Source: Sulfitobacter sp. THAF37
GTDB taxonomy: Bacteria > Pseudomonadota > Alphaproteobacteria > Rhodobacterales > Rhodobacteraceae
Reading direction: 5' to 3'
Assembly: GCF_009363555.1 (NCBI RefSeq)
Contig: NZ_CP045372.1
Span: 3,359,501 to 3,423,500 of the forward strand
Length of the DNA stretch: 64,000 bases
Part shown: in pieces, positions 16,710-25,047 of the stretch
How positions within the stretch are numbered: the first letter of the stretch is position 1
Layout: each line of letters begins with the position of its first letter
Translations under genes and position numbers: made by a program
The notes under the pieces: model-generated
What the model was told of the DNA's origin: nothing
Seen by the model: only the letters and a program-made list of their open reading frames with translations
The model's database searches: none

Positions 16710-17360
16710 ATGGCCTATACATATTACTGGGCAGACGGCAGCGTCAGTGAGCAACCCTATAACCAATACACCGTCAACGGCTGCGCCATCGGCTGCGGGT
16801 CGCTGGCCTGGACCATCCTGTTTCTCTGGGGCGATCGCCAGGCCGGGACCGGCAACAGCTATTGGGCGCCGCGCTGGGGGCTCTACCGTCAGGACGGCGG
16901 CACCGGTGCCAACGTCATCTCACCCACCTCGCAGACCACCGGCGTCAACAACGTGATCGAAGAGATCGCGGACGATGTGGGCACCTTCTGCATTTTCGGC
17001 CAGGGCGCGACCTATCCTTGGGAAATGAGCGACGCGAGCGCCTATTTCGTGGGCCGCACCGGGACCAGCCTGACGACGCATTACAATTCGCTGGGCCTGT
17101 CGGAAAGCCGGTTGCGGGAATACGCGCGCAATTCGATCCGGGACAGGGACACGCCTGCGGTGATCGGTACGGGCTGGCTCAGTCACTACCCGGTGGCTTA
17201 CGGCTATGCCTGGCAACGCCGGGTGGTGCGCAAGTGCTTTGTCTTCTGCTGGGACGCAACGGTCTACGACCGCTGGTTCTATGTGAACCAGGGCTGGGGG
17301 GGCAGCGGCAACGACTGGGTGCCCGCCGATACCTGGTTCGCGGGCGAGATATATCCCTGA
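16710..17360 (+). CDS. C10/streptopain-like cysteine peptidase without propeptide
   Basis: A 216-residue protein with the marks of a papain-fold C10-type peptidase. The nucleophile candidate is Cys29 in GCGSLAW, the general base His159 in 'LSHYPVAYGY', and the Asn/Trp motif is 'YVNQGWGGSGN' (about 191-201). Unlike streptopain it has no signal peptide and no propeptide; the upstream gene may supply that function. I use the ATG at 16710 because AGGAG lies 9 nt before it; the frame also opens at a GTG at 16701. The module separates hom from glpX-recJ and looks like an insertion in a core cluster. A non-peptidase papain-fold enzyme remains possible. Confidence 0.65.
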   Translation: MAYTYYWADGSVSEQPYNQYTVNGCAIGCGSLAWTILFLWGDRQAGTGNSYWAPRWGLYRQDGGTGANVISPTSQTTGVNNVIEEIADDVGTFCIFGQGATYPWEMSDASAYFVGRTGTSLTTHYNSLGLSESRLREYARNSIRDRDTPAVIGTGWLSHYPVAYGYAWQRRVVRKCFVFCWDATVYDRWFYVNQGWGGSGNDWVPADTWFAGEIYP

Positions 17361-17370
17361 TATCAGGCAC

Positions 17371-17392
17371 CCGGCCCGCGAAAGCGGGCCGG
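17371..17392 (+). terminator. Strong GNRA hairpin after the peptidase gene
   Basis: CCGGCCCGC and GCGGGCCGG form a perfect 9-bp stem closed by a GAAA tetraloop, 10 bp after the stop codon. There is no T-tract, so it may be a weak terminator or a 3'-end-stabilising hairpin. Confidence 0.55.
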
Positions 17393-17480
17393 GGCATCGC
17401 CGCCCGCCCCCCGTGCGCTTGTACGAACGCGAATGGCGCGCTAGAGGACGAAGCAGCATTCAAACCAGCAAGGAATTCTC

Positions 17481-18449
17481 ATGCCCACATCCGCCGATTT
17501 TCAAGACCGTATGCTGTCCCTGGGCCTGGCCCGCGTGTCGGAGGCAGCCGCGCTGGCTTCGGCCAAGCTGATCGGCAAGGGGGACGAGAAAGCCGCCGAT
17601 CAGGCGGCCGTGAACGCCATGCGCACGCAGCTCAACATGCTGGACATCGCGGGCGTGGTTGTCATTGGCGAAGGCGAGCGGGACGAAGCGCCGATGCTTT
17701 ATATCGGCGAGGAAGTGGGCACCGGCAACGGCCCCGGCGTGGACATCGCGCTGGACCCGCTGGAAGGCACCACGCTGACCGCCAAGGACATGCCCAACGC
17801 GCTGACCGTGATCGCCATGGGGCCGCGCGGGTCGATGCTGCATGCGCCGGACACCTATATGGACAAGCTTGCCATCGGGCCGGGCTATGCCGAGGGCGTT
17901 GTCACACTGGACATGACACCGGGCGAACGGGTCAAGGCGCTGGCGGCGGCCAAGGGCTGTGCGGTTTCGGACATCACGGTCTGCATCCTGGAACGCCCGC
18001 GCCACGAAGATATGATCGCCGAGGTCCGCGCCACCGGGGCCGCCATCCGGCTGATCACTGACGGCGACGTGGCGGGTGTCATGCATTGCGCCGACCCGCA
18101 GACCGGGATCGACATGTACATGGGCGCCGGTGGCGCACCCGAAGGCGTGCTTGCTGCGGCGGCGCTCAAATGCATGGGTGGGCAGATGTACGGCCGTCTG
18201 CTGTTCCGCAACGAAGACGAGCGTGGCCGCGCCAGCAAGGCGGGGATCACCGATTTCGACCGCGTCTATACCCGCGATGAAATGGTGACGGAGGATGTGA
18301 TCTTTGCCGCGACCGGCGTCACCGGCGGAAACATCCTTCCCGGCGTGAAGCGCGAACCCGGATGGATGACCACCGAAACCCTGATCATGCGGTCCAAGAC
18401 CGGTTCGGTCCGGCGCATCAACTACCGCACCCCGGTCGACAAGGGCTGA
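17481..18449 (+). CDS. glpX: Class II fructose-1,6-bisphosphatase
   Basis: Hydrolyses fructose 1,6-bisphosphate in gluconeogenesis or the Calvin cycle. GlpX-family motifs are present: 'GEGERDEAPMLYIGEEVG', the metal/phosphate motif 'DPLEGTTLTA', and 'GTGNGPGVDIALDP'. Its 322 residues are the usual length. AAGGAA lies upstream of the ATG at 17481. It is followed by recJ after about 50 bp. Confidence 0.95.
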   Translation: MPTSADFQDRMLSLGLARVSEAAALASAKLIGKGDEKAADQAAVNAMRTQLNMLDIAGVVVIGEGERDEAPMLYIGEEVGTGNGPGVDIALDPLEGTTLTAKDMPNALTVIAMGPRGSMLHAPDTYMDKLAIGPGYAEGVVTLDMTPGERVKALAAAKGCAVSDITVCILERPRHEDMIAEVRATGAAIRLITDGDVAGVMHCADPQTGIDMYMGAGGAPEGVLAAAALKCMGGQMYGRLLFRNEDERGRASKAGITDFDRVYTRDEMVTEDVIFAATGVTGGNILPGVKREPGWMTTETLIMRSKTGSVRRINYRTPVDKG

Positions 18450-18487
18450 CGCCGCGCCCCTGGCGGGCGGCGCGATGTGTATTTTTG
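18450..18487 (+). terminator. Possible terminator between glpX and recJ
   Basis: A GC-rich imperfect hairpin (GCCGCGCCCC / GGGCGGCG, 18451-18473) is followed by TGTATTTTTGG. The stem contains a bulge, so the call is tentative. Confidence 0.4.
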
Positions 18488-18502
18488 GAACAATGAAACG
18501 GG

Positions 18503-20248
18503 GTGAAGGTGAGCTTTCTCGGCGTTGAGGCCTCTCTGACCGGGCGGCGCTGGGTCGGGCCCGGTGTCGATGCGGAGCGGTCCGCCGAGCTGCTGGTGCA
18601 GCGCACGGGCCTGCCGCAGGCGGTGTGCCAGGTTCTGGCCCGGCGAGGGGTTGCGCCCGAGGAGGCGGCGGGTTTCCTCGCCCCTGCCCTGCGCGACCTG
18701 CTGCCCGATCCCCGCAGCCTGCAGGACATGGAAAAGGCGGCGGCGCGGTTTCTCGCCGCTGTGGGGCAGCGCCAGCGAATCGCGATCTTTGCCGATTACG
18801 ATGTGGATGGCGGCAGTTCCGCCGCCCTGCTGCTGACCTGGCTGCGCCAGATGGGCCATGGTGCGACGCTGTACGTGCCGGACCGGATCGACGAGGGCTA
18901 CGGCCCCAATGACGAGGCGATGGCGGCGCTGGCTGCGGCGCATGACCTGATCGTCTGCGTCGATTGCGGCACGCTGTCCCATGGGCCGGTCGCGGCGGCA
19001 GCCGGGGCGGACGTTGTGATCCTGGATCACCACCTGGGCGGCGAGACCCTGCCCGATGCATTGGCCGTCGTGAACCCCAACCGCCAGGACGAGGATGGCA
19101 CCCTGGCGCACCTCTGCGCGGCGGCGGTTGTCTTTCTGATGCTGGTCGAGGTGGGTCGGCAACTGCGTGACACGGGCCGCAAGGGCCCCGACCTGATGGC
19201 GATGCTGGATCTGGTGGCGCTGGCGACGGTGGCGGATGTGGCGCCGCTGATCGGCGTGAACAGGGCATTTGTCCGGCAGGGCCTCAAGGTCATGGCGCGG
19301 CGCGACCGGGTCGGACTGGCGGCCCTGGTCGACGTCGCCCGCATGGACACCGCCCCCACGGCCTACCACCTGGGCTTTCTGTTGGGCCCGCGCATCAATG
19401 CGGGGGGGCGCATCGGGCAGGCCGATCTGGGCGCGCGCCTTCTGGCGTCTGACGACCCGCACGAGGTGGCCGCCCTGGCCGAGCGGTTGGAAACGCTCAA
19501 CACCGAGCGGCGCGACGTGGAAGCGGCGGTGCGCGCCGCCGCCCTGGCGCAGGCCGAAGCACGTGGCTTTGACGCGCCGCTGGTCTGGGCCTCGGGCCCC
19601 GGCTGGCATCCCGGCGTGGTCGGCATCGTGGCCTCACGGCTCAAGGAGGCTTCCAACCGCCCGTCGATCGTGATCGGTATCGAGGACGGCATCGGCAAGG
19701 GATCGGGCCGGTCGGTCAGCGGCATCGACCTGGGCGCCCCGATCCAGCGGCTGGCGGCAGAGGGGCTGCTGATCAAGGGCGGGGGGCACAAGATGGCCGC
19801 CGGTCTGACCGTGGCCGAGGACAAGCTTGACCTGGCGATGACGCGCCTGGGGGAGCTGTTGGCAAAACAAGGCGCGCATCTGGCGGGCCCCTCCGATCTG
19901 ACTGTCAGCGGGCTTTTGATGCCGGGCGCCGCCTCGGTCGAGCTGGCGGAACAGATAGAGGAGGCAGGCCCCTTCGGCGCCGCCGCCCCTGCCCCGCGCT
20001 ATGTCTTTGCGGACATGCAGATTCATTTCGCCAAACGAGTCGGTGAAAGCCACCTCAAGATCACGTTTGGCGACGGAATCGGCGCCAGGATGGATGCGAT
20101 CTGCTTCGGGGCCTATGACACACCGCTGGGTGCGGCGCTGGAGGCACATGGCGGTGCACGGTTTCATCTCTCGGGGCGCCTTGACATCAACAGCTGGCGC
20201 GGTCGGCAAACCGTGCAACTGCGCCTGGAGGACGCCGCGCGCGCCTGA
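18503..20248 (+). CDS. recJ: Single-stranded-DNA-specific exonuclease RecJ
   Basis: 5'-3' ssDNA exonuclease of recombination and repair. DHH-family motifs are visible: 'FADYDVDGGSSAA' (metal-binding Asp residues), 'CVDCGT', 'ILDHHLGG' (DHH), and the DHHA1 motif 'IKGGGHKMAAG' near the C-terminus, followed by an OB-fold region. It is 581 residues from the GTG at 18503. A second in-frame GTG at 18509 (giving MSFLGVE) is equally plausible because homologues tend to start there. The gene lies just upstream of tRNA-Glu. Confidence 0.94.
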   Translation: MKVSFLGVEASLTGRRWVGPGVDAERSAELLVQRTGLPQAVCQVLARRGVAPEEAAGFLAPALRDLLPDPRSLQDMEKAAARFLAAVGQRQRIAIFADYDVDGGSSAALLLTWLRQMGHGATLYVPDRIDEGYGPNDEAMAALAAAHDLIVCVDCGTLSHGPVAAAAGADVVILDHHLGGETLPDALAVVNPNRQDEDGTLAHLCAAAVVFLMLVEVGRQLRDTGRKGPDLMAMLDLVALATVADVAPLIGVNRAFVRQGLKVMARRDRVGLAALVDVARMDTAPTAYHLGFLLGPRINAGGRIGQADLGARLLASDDPHEVAALAERLETLNTERRDVEAAVRAAALAQAEARGFDAPLVWASGPGWHPGVVGIVASRLKEASNRPSIVIGIEDGIGKGSGRSVSGIDLGAPIQRLAAEGLLIKGGGHKMAAGLTVAEDKLDLAMTRLGELLAKQGAHLAGPSDLTVSGLLMPGAASVELAEQIEEAGPFGAAAPAPRYVFADMQIHFAKRVGESHLKITFGDGIGARMDAICFGAYDTPLGAALEAHGGARFHLSGRLDINSWRGRQTVQLRLEDAARA

Positions 20249-20327
20249 ACGCAGAATATCGCGCCAAAGCGGAAATTTCTGCTTGCGTGCCCTGGCCGAA
20301 AACCCTAATGAACCGCTCACGACCAGT

Positions 20328-20402
20328 GGCCCGTTCGTCTATCGGTTAGGACGCCAGGTTTTCAACCTGGAAAGAGGGGTTCGATTCCCCTACGGGCTGC
20401 CA
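20328..20402 (+). tRNA. tRNA-Glu (anticodon UUC), CCA encoded
   Basis: A 75-nt cloverleaf: acceptor GGCCCGT / ACGGGCT with a terminal G-U, anticodon stem CCAGG-TTTTCAA-CCTGG with anticodon TTC, T-arm 'AGGGGTTCGATTCCCCT', discriminator G and encoded CCA. TTGCGT (20283) and CCTAAT (20304) resemble a promoter upstream. The last 15 nt plus 2 bp downstream form the left attachment repeat of the genomic island, which leaves the gene intact. Confidence 0.97.
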
Positions 20403-20404
20403 CT
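20388..20404. repeat. attL: 17-bp attachment repeat in tRNA-Glu
   Basis: CCCTACGGGCTGCCACT, spanning the tRNA-Glu 3' end. It is identical to 27180-27196 at the other end of the island. Confidence 0.9.
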
Positions 20405-20547
20405 AACCCAAATAAAATTGTTTTTATTCATCGGGTTGGCACAATCGCACGCTACTGCATCCCCCAGAATATCCCCCATCTAAACGGTGCTTGGCCCCGA
20501 AAATTGGAAGCGCTCAAGTTTTTGTGCCACTCACTTGCCTCGCGAAT

Positions 20548-20862
20548 CTACAAGCCTGAAACGCAGCCTCGACCCGACACTTTTCGCGAAATCTTGCGCC
20601 GTTTCCTTGCAGCCGCCTTCCGGCACGCTTCACGACAGTATTGTGCGTCGGTTCGCTTATCCTCATTGAGTTCTTCACCGCACCAACGGCACACCCATGT
20701 GCCTGATGCGAAGCGGCGGGTCATCTTTATTGCCCTGTTCCGCCGATTACGGTTTTGCGGGCCTCGGCTTCCCGGCGGCCATGAAAAATACGGGATGAAG
20801 GTCGCAAGTAGTCGCCCCTCATACTCCTCCATCCATACGGTTCCCGGCTCTGGCGCTGGCAT
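20548..20862 (-). CDS. Small zinc-finger protein (island cargo)
   Basis: A 104-residue basic protein. The C-terminal half carries four cysteines spaced as a treble-clef-like zinc finger ('VCRWCGEEL', then 'DAQYCREACRKAAARKRRK'), followed by a very basic tail that could contact nucleic acid. The start at 20862 is supported by AAAGGA about 7 nt upstream. The exact function is unknown. It is the leftmost island gene and convergent to the tRNA. Confidence 0.65.
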   Translation of the reverse strand: MPAPEPGTVWMEEYEGRLLATFIPYFSWPPGSRGPQNRNRRNRAIKMTRRFASGTWVCRWCGEELNEDKRTDAQYCREACRKAAARKRRKISRKVSGRGCVSGL

Positions 20863-20959
20863 GTCAGTTCCTTTCTAATTTGCGGGTCAAAAGCGGGTTA
20901 TGTTATTGATAATATGATTTTTTAATTTCTCTGACTAGGATTCCTGGCGGGGCTTGGAA

Positions 20960-21934
20960 ATGTGGCGAGGCAGTGCTTGCTCGCCGATTGTGCTAGCTGT
21001 TAGCGTCTCTGAGCAAAGTGTTGCTATCGGAGATAGTCTGAGAATGATGAAAACACGTCAAGGGCGCATGTTAGGCTTAAACCTCGCTTTCTCATTGGCG
21101 CTGGACGTTGTTCTGGCTTACGCGGTCGCATCATTGTTAGGCCCCAATGATTTCTGGACTACGTTCTTCGTGATGTTGGGCATTTTTTGGTTTGGACCCA
21201 TCCCTTTTGCAATCAAGGGCAATATCTACAAATTGCTCCTCCAGCAGTTCAACAAAAACTCAGTTCGCACTTCATTGGTCCAGTCTTTCCGCGAAGCTCA
21301 GTTGCCACTTCTTTCCGGGACGGAATTCAATGACCCGGCAGACCTGTACTTTCGAGAAGTTGCGAATGATGATGAGCTGCCCAAGAGTGCAAGGCTCTAT
21401 GCAGGCGTTACCATGGGGCAAATGTCAATTCTGAATCAATATTCGATGGTAGACACCCTCATGCTCCACTCGAACTTAGATGCAGCACTGGCTCAGTATT
21501 TCGATGAAATGCGGCGCGACGGCGTGAAGCCTCACGGCTTAGATAACAAGGCCCTAAACGTTGGTAAAAACGAGGGAGAAGGCGACCTCGACGAACAAGC
21601 TGATTTGGTTGCGTCGGCAAAGCTAAATTCTGAAATCGGGCAAATATCGGCTAGAGCACTTCGCGAGGATGGTATTGACGATACACAAATGAACTACGAG
21701 CGCGATAAATACTTCGAGTACCGATCTCAAATCGAAGAGATAATGGAAAAAATGGGGGACGACTTTTATTTCGGGGCAGCGTTTCATCAGTATGCAAAAC
21801 TTGTTTGCGCGGCGGGAGAGCCAGAACTCGCTATGCAATATCTGCCAAGGGTAGACGAAAATTTCCTTCAAAAATTTGTATTGCCTGATCTGCCCGAACT
21901 TGCGGAGTTAGCCTCAAGCGAAAAGAAAACGTAA
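20960..21934 (+). CDS. Island cargo: membrane protein of unknown function
   Basis: A protein of up to 324 residues, AT-rich relative to the chromosome. Two adjacent hydrophobic helices (in 'LGLNLAFSLALDVVLAYAV' and 'FWTTFFVMLGIFWFGPIPF') are followed by an acidic, helical cytoplasmic region of about 230 residues with a coiled-coil-like stretch near 'YRSQIEEIMEKMGDD'. I do not recognise the family. The start is uncertain: ATG at 20960 lacks a good ribosome-binding site, and 21044 (MMKTRQG) is an alternative just before the first helix. It is the only sizeable island gene on the plus strand, so it is probably independently expressed cargo. Confidence 0.7.
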   Translation: MWRGSACSPIVLAVSVSEQSVAIGDSLRMMKTRQGRMLGLNLAFSLALDVVLAYAVASLLGPNDFWTTFFVMLGIFWFGPIPFAIKGNIYKLLLQQFNKNSVRTSLVQSFREAQLPLLSGTEFNDPADLYFREVANDDELPKSARLYAGVTMGQMSILNQYSMVDTLMLHSNLDAALAQYFDEMRRDGVKPHGLDNKALNVGKNEGEGDLDEQADLVASAKLNSEIGQISARALREDGIDDTQMNYERDKYFEYRSQIEEIMEKMGDDFYFGAAFHQYAKLVCAAGEPELAMQYLPRVDENFLQKFVLPDLPELAELASSEKKT

Positions 21935-21991
21935 CCTTTTAGAACGGATTTCCGACAAGCTCGATAAAGGCAGCGCAGATTGCGCCGAGGA

Positions 21992-22116
21992 CTTGCGACA
22001 ATCGCGACACAGAGTGCGCAGCCGGGGCTTGTGTCGCAGAAGTCGCAAGGGGTTCTGCTACATCCGCTACAATCGCTACACGGGGCCGCAGTGTAGCAGA
22101 TGTAGCGATTGTAGCA
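21992..22116. repeat. Iteron array: ten 9-bp-spaced TGT(A/C)GC motifs in two inverted clusters
   Basis: GCGACA occurs at 21995 and 22004 and, inverted, as TGTCGC at 22032 and AGTCGC at 22041. GCTACA occurs at 22057, 22066 and 22075 and, inverted, as TGTAGC at 22092, 22101 and 22110. Within every run the spacing is exactly 9 bp. The two clusters are each palindromic overall and could also fold into hairpins. They lie in the only 244-bp non-coding gap of the island, next to the 3' end of the DUF3987 gene. A replication origin or a regulator-binding array is the likeliest role; this is inferred. Confidence 0.8.
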
Positions 22117-22178
22117 TCGGGCCGGTGCCACTTTCGCGTTCCCCGCTCAGCTTTGCCAGTTCTGCCTTTGCATCAAAC

Positions 22179-23669
22179 CTAATCGCCACAACTCCGCACA
22201 AGGTGCCATGCTTCTGCCCGCGCTGCCCCGCGCACCATGGTTCCTCCGGCCAGTCGCACCAGCCATCCATGCTTTTCGAGGATTCCCAGTGCAGCCCGTG
22301 CCTTCGGTGTCTCGCGTAGGGCGTTCGGTCCAAACTGCACCACATCACGGGCCATCACATCGGGATGTTCCCAGCTTTCCAAAAGCCAGCGTCGCAGGTT
22401 TTCAGCCTTGTCGATTTCGGCCGATACCGTTGCAGCACTTGCAAGCCGTGAAGCTTCGGAAAGATAGAATTGTGCCAATGTGATGGCGTCGGCCATATCG
22501 CTGGGCTGCACCTGATGGGCGTTGAGGTCGCGCCATAGGGTCAGCACGCCCGCGATGCGTGCCGCTTGTTCCGCCGCCTTGGATGCCGTGCCGGTGATAT
22601 GCGCCAAGTCGCCACCGGGGGCTTGCGCGGCTTCGGTTGCATCGGCAAAGCCCGCCAAGAGCGTGCGGGCATCCGGGGCAAGGCCAAGGATGCGCGGTTG
22701 CAATTCGCGGGCGTCCGGGTCCATCGGCATCGGCGTTTCGAGGATGGCGCGCAGCCGTGCGCCGAATGCCCCAAGCGCCATATCATCGCGCCGCGTGTTT
22801 GCTTGCATCCGGGTTCCGATGGCGCTGGGCGGTTCGCACATCAGGAAGCGGGGCAGAAAGCCCGTATCCGCCGCCAGAGGGTCAGCCATGAAGCCCCGCG
22901 CCACGGTCGGCTGCACCATCAGGTGTACCGCCAGCCGCCGCCCGTAGAGCGTCGCGTGTCCATCCCCCGAGCGTGTGCGCCGGATCGGGTTCCCTTGCCA
23001 AAGGTCATTCAACGCAGCCAGGGTCTTTTGCCGGTTGTCCGAGTTCATGGCGTGCCCGCCAAGGAATTGCCCGCCTTCATCCGAGAATAGGCCAAGGCTG
23101 GGCTGGCCCGTTGCGAATAGCTTGGTTAGCCCTTCGAATGTCGGTTCCGTCACGGTTCGGTCAGCCGATGGCGGGGCGTCGGGTTCCGGCCCCAGCGCTT
23201 CCAGGTCGGCTTGTGCCGCTGTGCGCTTTTCGCCTTTGGCTTTTTTGGCTTCCACAAGGATGCGGTCGTGTTCCCCCTTCCAAAGCGCTTGCGCATTGCG
23301 CCAGATTTCCATTGCGTCGCGCTGGACGGTTGCCTGTTCCCGCTCATGGTCGCGTAACGCCGCCATCAGCGGGGCGTCGCAGGCGGATTTGCGTTCTCCG
23401 CTTCGGGCGATGGTCAGCGCGTAGAGCGACAGCGCACGCGGCCCACCCAGCGTGTCCACTTCGGCAAAGCCCTGCACGGCCAGTGACGCCACCGACAGCG
23501 CCGATTGCGCCGGGATGGCAAGCGGGGCTTGCGTGATCCCCTGCACCGCCTCCACGGCCCCGCGCAGAGGTCCCAGAGCGTGAACAGGATAGGCTGCGCC
23601 GGGGGCGATGTCGCGAACCAGCGGTTGCGGCCCTTCGGGCAAGTATTGGATCGGCTGGGGCGCATTCAT
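22179..23669 (-). CDS. DUF3987 (YfjI-family) protein, putative replication helicase
   Basis: A 496-residue protein matching the DUF3987/YfjI family common in prophages and satellites. Its N-terminal part carries 'SLYALTIARSGERKSACDAPL', a P-loop-like nucleotide-binding segment; a long helical, charged insertion follows (about 100-165), then 'EPTFEGLTKLF', 'GLFSDEGGQFLGG' and 'GRRLAVHLMVQP', all family hallmarks. In such islands this protein partners the toprim primase; it probably drives element replication. Its ATG overlaps the primase stop (ATGA). The iteron array lies just downstream. Confidence 0.85.
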   Translation of the reverse strand: MNAPQPIQYLPEGPQPLVRDIAPGAAYPVHALGPLRGAVEAVQGITQAPLAIPAQSALSVASLAVQGFAEVDTLGGPRALSLYALTIARSGERKSACDAPLMAALRDHEREQATVQRDAMEIWRNAQALWKGEHDRILVEAKKAKGEKRTAAQADLEALGPEPDAPPSADRTVTEPTFEGLTKLFATGQPSLGLFSDEGGQFLGGHAMNSDNRQKTLAALNDLWQGNPIRRTRSGDGHATLYGRRLAVHLMVQPTVARGFMADPLAADTGFLPRFLMCEPPSAIGTRMQANTRRDDMALGAFGARLRAILETPMPMDPDARELQPRILGLAPDARTLLAGFADATEAAQAPGGDLAHITGTASKAAEQAARIAGVLTLWRDLNAHQVQPSDMADAITLAQFYLSEASRLASAATVSAEIDKAENLRRWLLESWEHPDVMARDVVQFGPNALRETPKARAALGILEKHGWLVRLAGGTMVRGAARAEAWHLVRSCGD

Positions 23670-24547
23670 GCGGCTTCCCCTTTCATGGTCAGAATGTCAT
23701 TCCAGTCGCGGCCATCGGGGGCAGGCAAGAGCGACACTTGCCAGCCCAGCGCGTGCGCCCGTGCCGCCAGTGCGGTTGCAGCTTCACGGCCCGCCATGTC
23801 GCCATCGGGGGCAATGGTCAGTCGCCCCGGATGGTCAGGAAGGCGCAACCCCCGGATGCCGGATGTGGATAGCGCTGCCCAAACGTTCGCAGGCGTGCGC
23901 AGAAGGCCAGAGGCAAGCGACAAGGCGGTCTCGATGCCTTCGGCCACCACAAGCGGCCCAGGCTCCCCAGTGAGTCGCACAGCGCCACCAGCGACGGCCC
24001 CCAGCATCGCCTTCGCGGGGTCAATGTCGGCCTTGCCCGAGCCATCGGCGCGCAGATAGGTGCGATGTACGGCAACACCTGCGCCGCCCTCTACCAAAGC
24101 CACCAACGCGGGATAGCGTTTGCCGGTGGCGTGCCAGCACTGCGGATCAAAGCGCAAGGTGTCAGGAAGGGGGCAGGTAATGCCCCGCCCCCTCAAATAG
24201 CTTTCCGCAGCGGTGCCCGCGACAGGCTGCGCGCCCATCCACAGACGGTGCGCCTGCTGCGCACGCTTTGCCTCTGCGCGGCGTTGCTCGGATGCACGCT
24301 GTGCGATGATTGCAGGATCCGGCGGCGTATAGGCATCGCGGGTGATGCCCGCCGCCGCAGCGATGTTGCGATATTCACACCCGGTTTTCTTACAGTGCAG
24401 CAGCAGCATGCCGCCAGTGCCATCGGCCAAAGTCAGCGCGTTCTGCGTTGTGCGCCCTTCACACTGGCAAACCGGGCAGGCCGCGCAGCCGTAGCGGCCA
24501 AACCATTTGCCGCGAAGGGTTTGAGTCAGGTGCTTTGCATCCACCAT
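23666..24547 (-). CDS. Toprim-domain primase-like protein (island replication)
   Basis: A 293-residue protein with an N-terminal CHC2-like zinc-binding region ('YGCAACPVCQCEG', 'LLHCKKTGCEY') and a C-terminal toprim domain ('PLVVAEGIETALS' with the catalytic Glu, 'APDGDMAGREAA' with the DxD-type Asp). It likely primes DNA synthesis on the element with the overlapping DUF3987 protein. The frame extends upstream to 24706, but homology begins at MVDAKHLT (24547), which overlaps the preceding ORF's stop (TAATG). Confidence 0.88.
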   Translation of the reverse strand: MVDAKHLTQTLRGKWFGRYGCAACPVCQCEGRTTQNALTLADGTGGMLLLHCKKTGCEYRNIAAAAGITRDAYTPPDPAIIAQRASEQRRAEAKRAQQAHRLWMGAQPVAGTAAESYLRGRGITCPLPDTLRFDPQCWHATGKRYPALVALVEGGAGVAVHRTYLRADGSGKADIDPAKAMLGAVAGGAVRLTGEPGPLVVAEGIETALSLASGLLRTPANVWAALSTSGIRGLRLPDHPGRLTIAPDGDMAGREAATALAARAHALGWQVSLLPAPDGRDWNDILTMKGEAA

Positions 24548-24765
24548 TACAATGCCCCCCAGATCAGGGCAGCCAAGACGTGCGCCTGCGCCTCGGTCAC
24601 ACCATGCAGGCGGCGCAGGTAGTGAATCTGCAGCCTGTTCGAGCCGTTGTGGCGCGCTGATTTCTGTTGTGGTATCATTTGGGTATTCGCCGCATTTGCA
24701 TGGCAATCTACCCGGCCCGGTTCCTGCGCAAACAGGTTCCGGGCCAATTCATTTCCGACGCTCAT
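24547..24765 (-). CDS. Small conserved island protein
   Basis: A 72-residue protein starting MSVGNELARNLF. Its C-terminal 25 residues ('LQIHYLRRLHGVTEAQA') resemble a short helical tail I recall from ORFs between alpA and primase genes in Rhodobacteraceae islands. Function unknown. It is tightly packed: 1 bp from alpA and overlapping the primase start. Confidence 0.65.
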   Translation of the reverse strand: MSVGNELARNLFAQEPGRVDCHANAANTQMIPQQKSARHNGSNRLQIHYLRRLHGVTEAQAHVLAALIWGAL

Positions 24766-24766
24766 A

Positions 24767-24952
24767 TCATGCGACCTTCGTTTCGCGGGCATCCAGCCAA
24801 GCGGTAATGTCGCTTTCCTTCCAAGCGACCAGACGCGTGCCAAGTTTGACGGGATGCGGGAATTCCCCGCGCTTCATCCATTCATAAATCGTGCTGCGGG
24901 AAAGCCCTGTGCGCGTTTCTACGCAGGGTCGGCGCAAGAGTGTCTCAGCCAT
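24767..24952 (-). CDS. AlpA-family excisionase/transcriptional regulator
   Basis: A 61-residue MerR-like winged helix-turn-helix protein: 'TGLSRSTIYEWMKRGEFPHPVKLG' (helix-turn-helix plus wing), then 'RLVAWKESDITAWLDARE'. AlpA proteins activate integrase or act as excision directionality factors. It heads the alpA-ORF-primase-DUF3987 operon. Upstream, at 24988-25011, lies a degenerate trio of motifs spaced by 9 bp. Confidence 0.9.
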   Translation of the reverse strand: MAETLLRRPCVETRTGLSRSTIYEWMKRGEFPHPVKLGTRLVAWKESDITAWLDARETKVA

Positions 24953-25047
24953 ATTTTGTTAACTCCAACAGGCCACAGCGGGATTGCCGTAGCATCTGTC
25001 GGAACGGTAGGTTCTCAGGTCACCGACATCGAAAGGAGTTAATTACC

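Noticed and set aside
21992..22116. CRISPR array
   Set aside because: The units are 6-bp cores at 9-bp steps in inverted runs; there are no 23-40-bp repeats with unique spacers and no cas genes.
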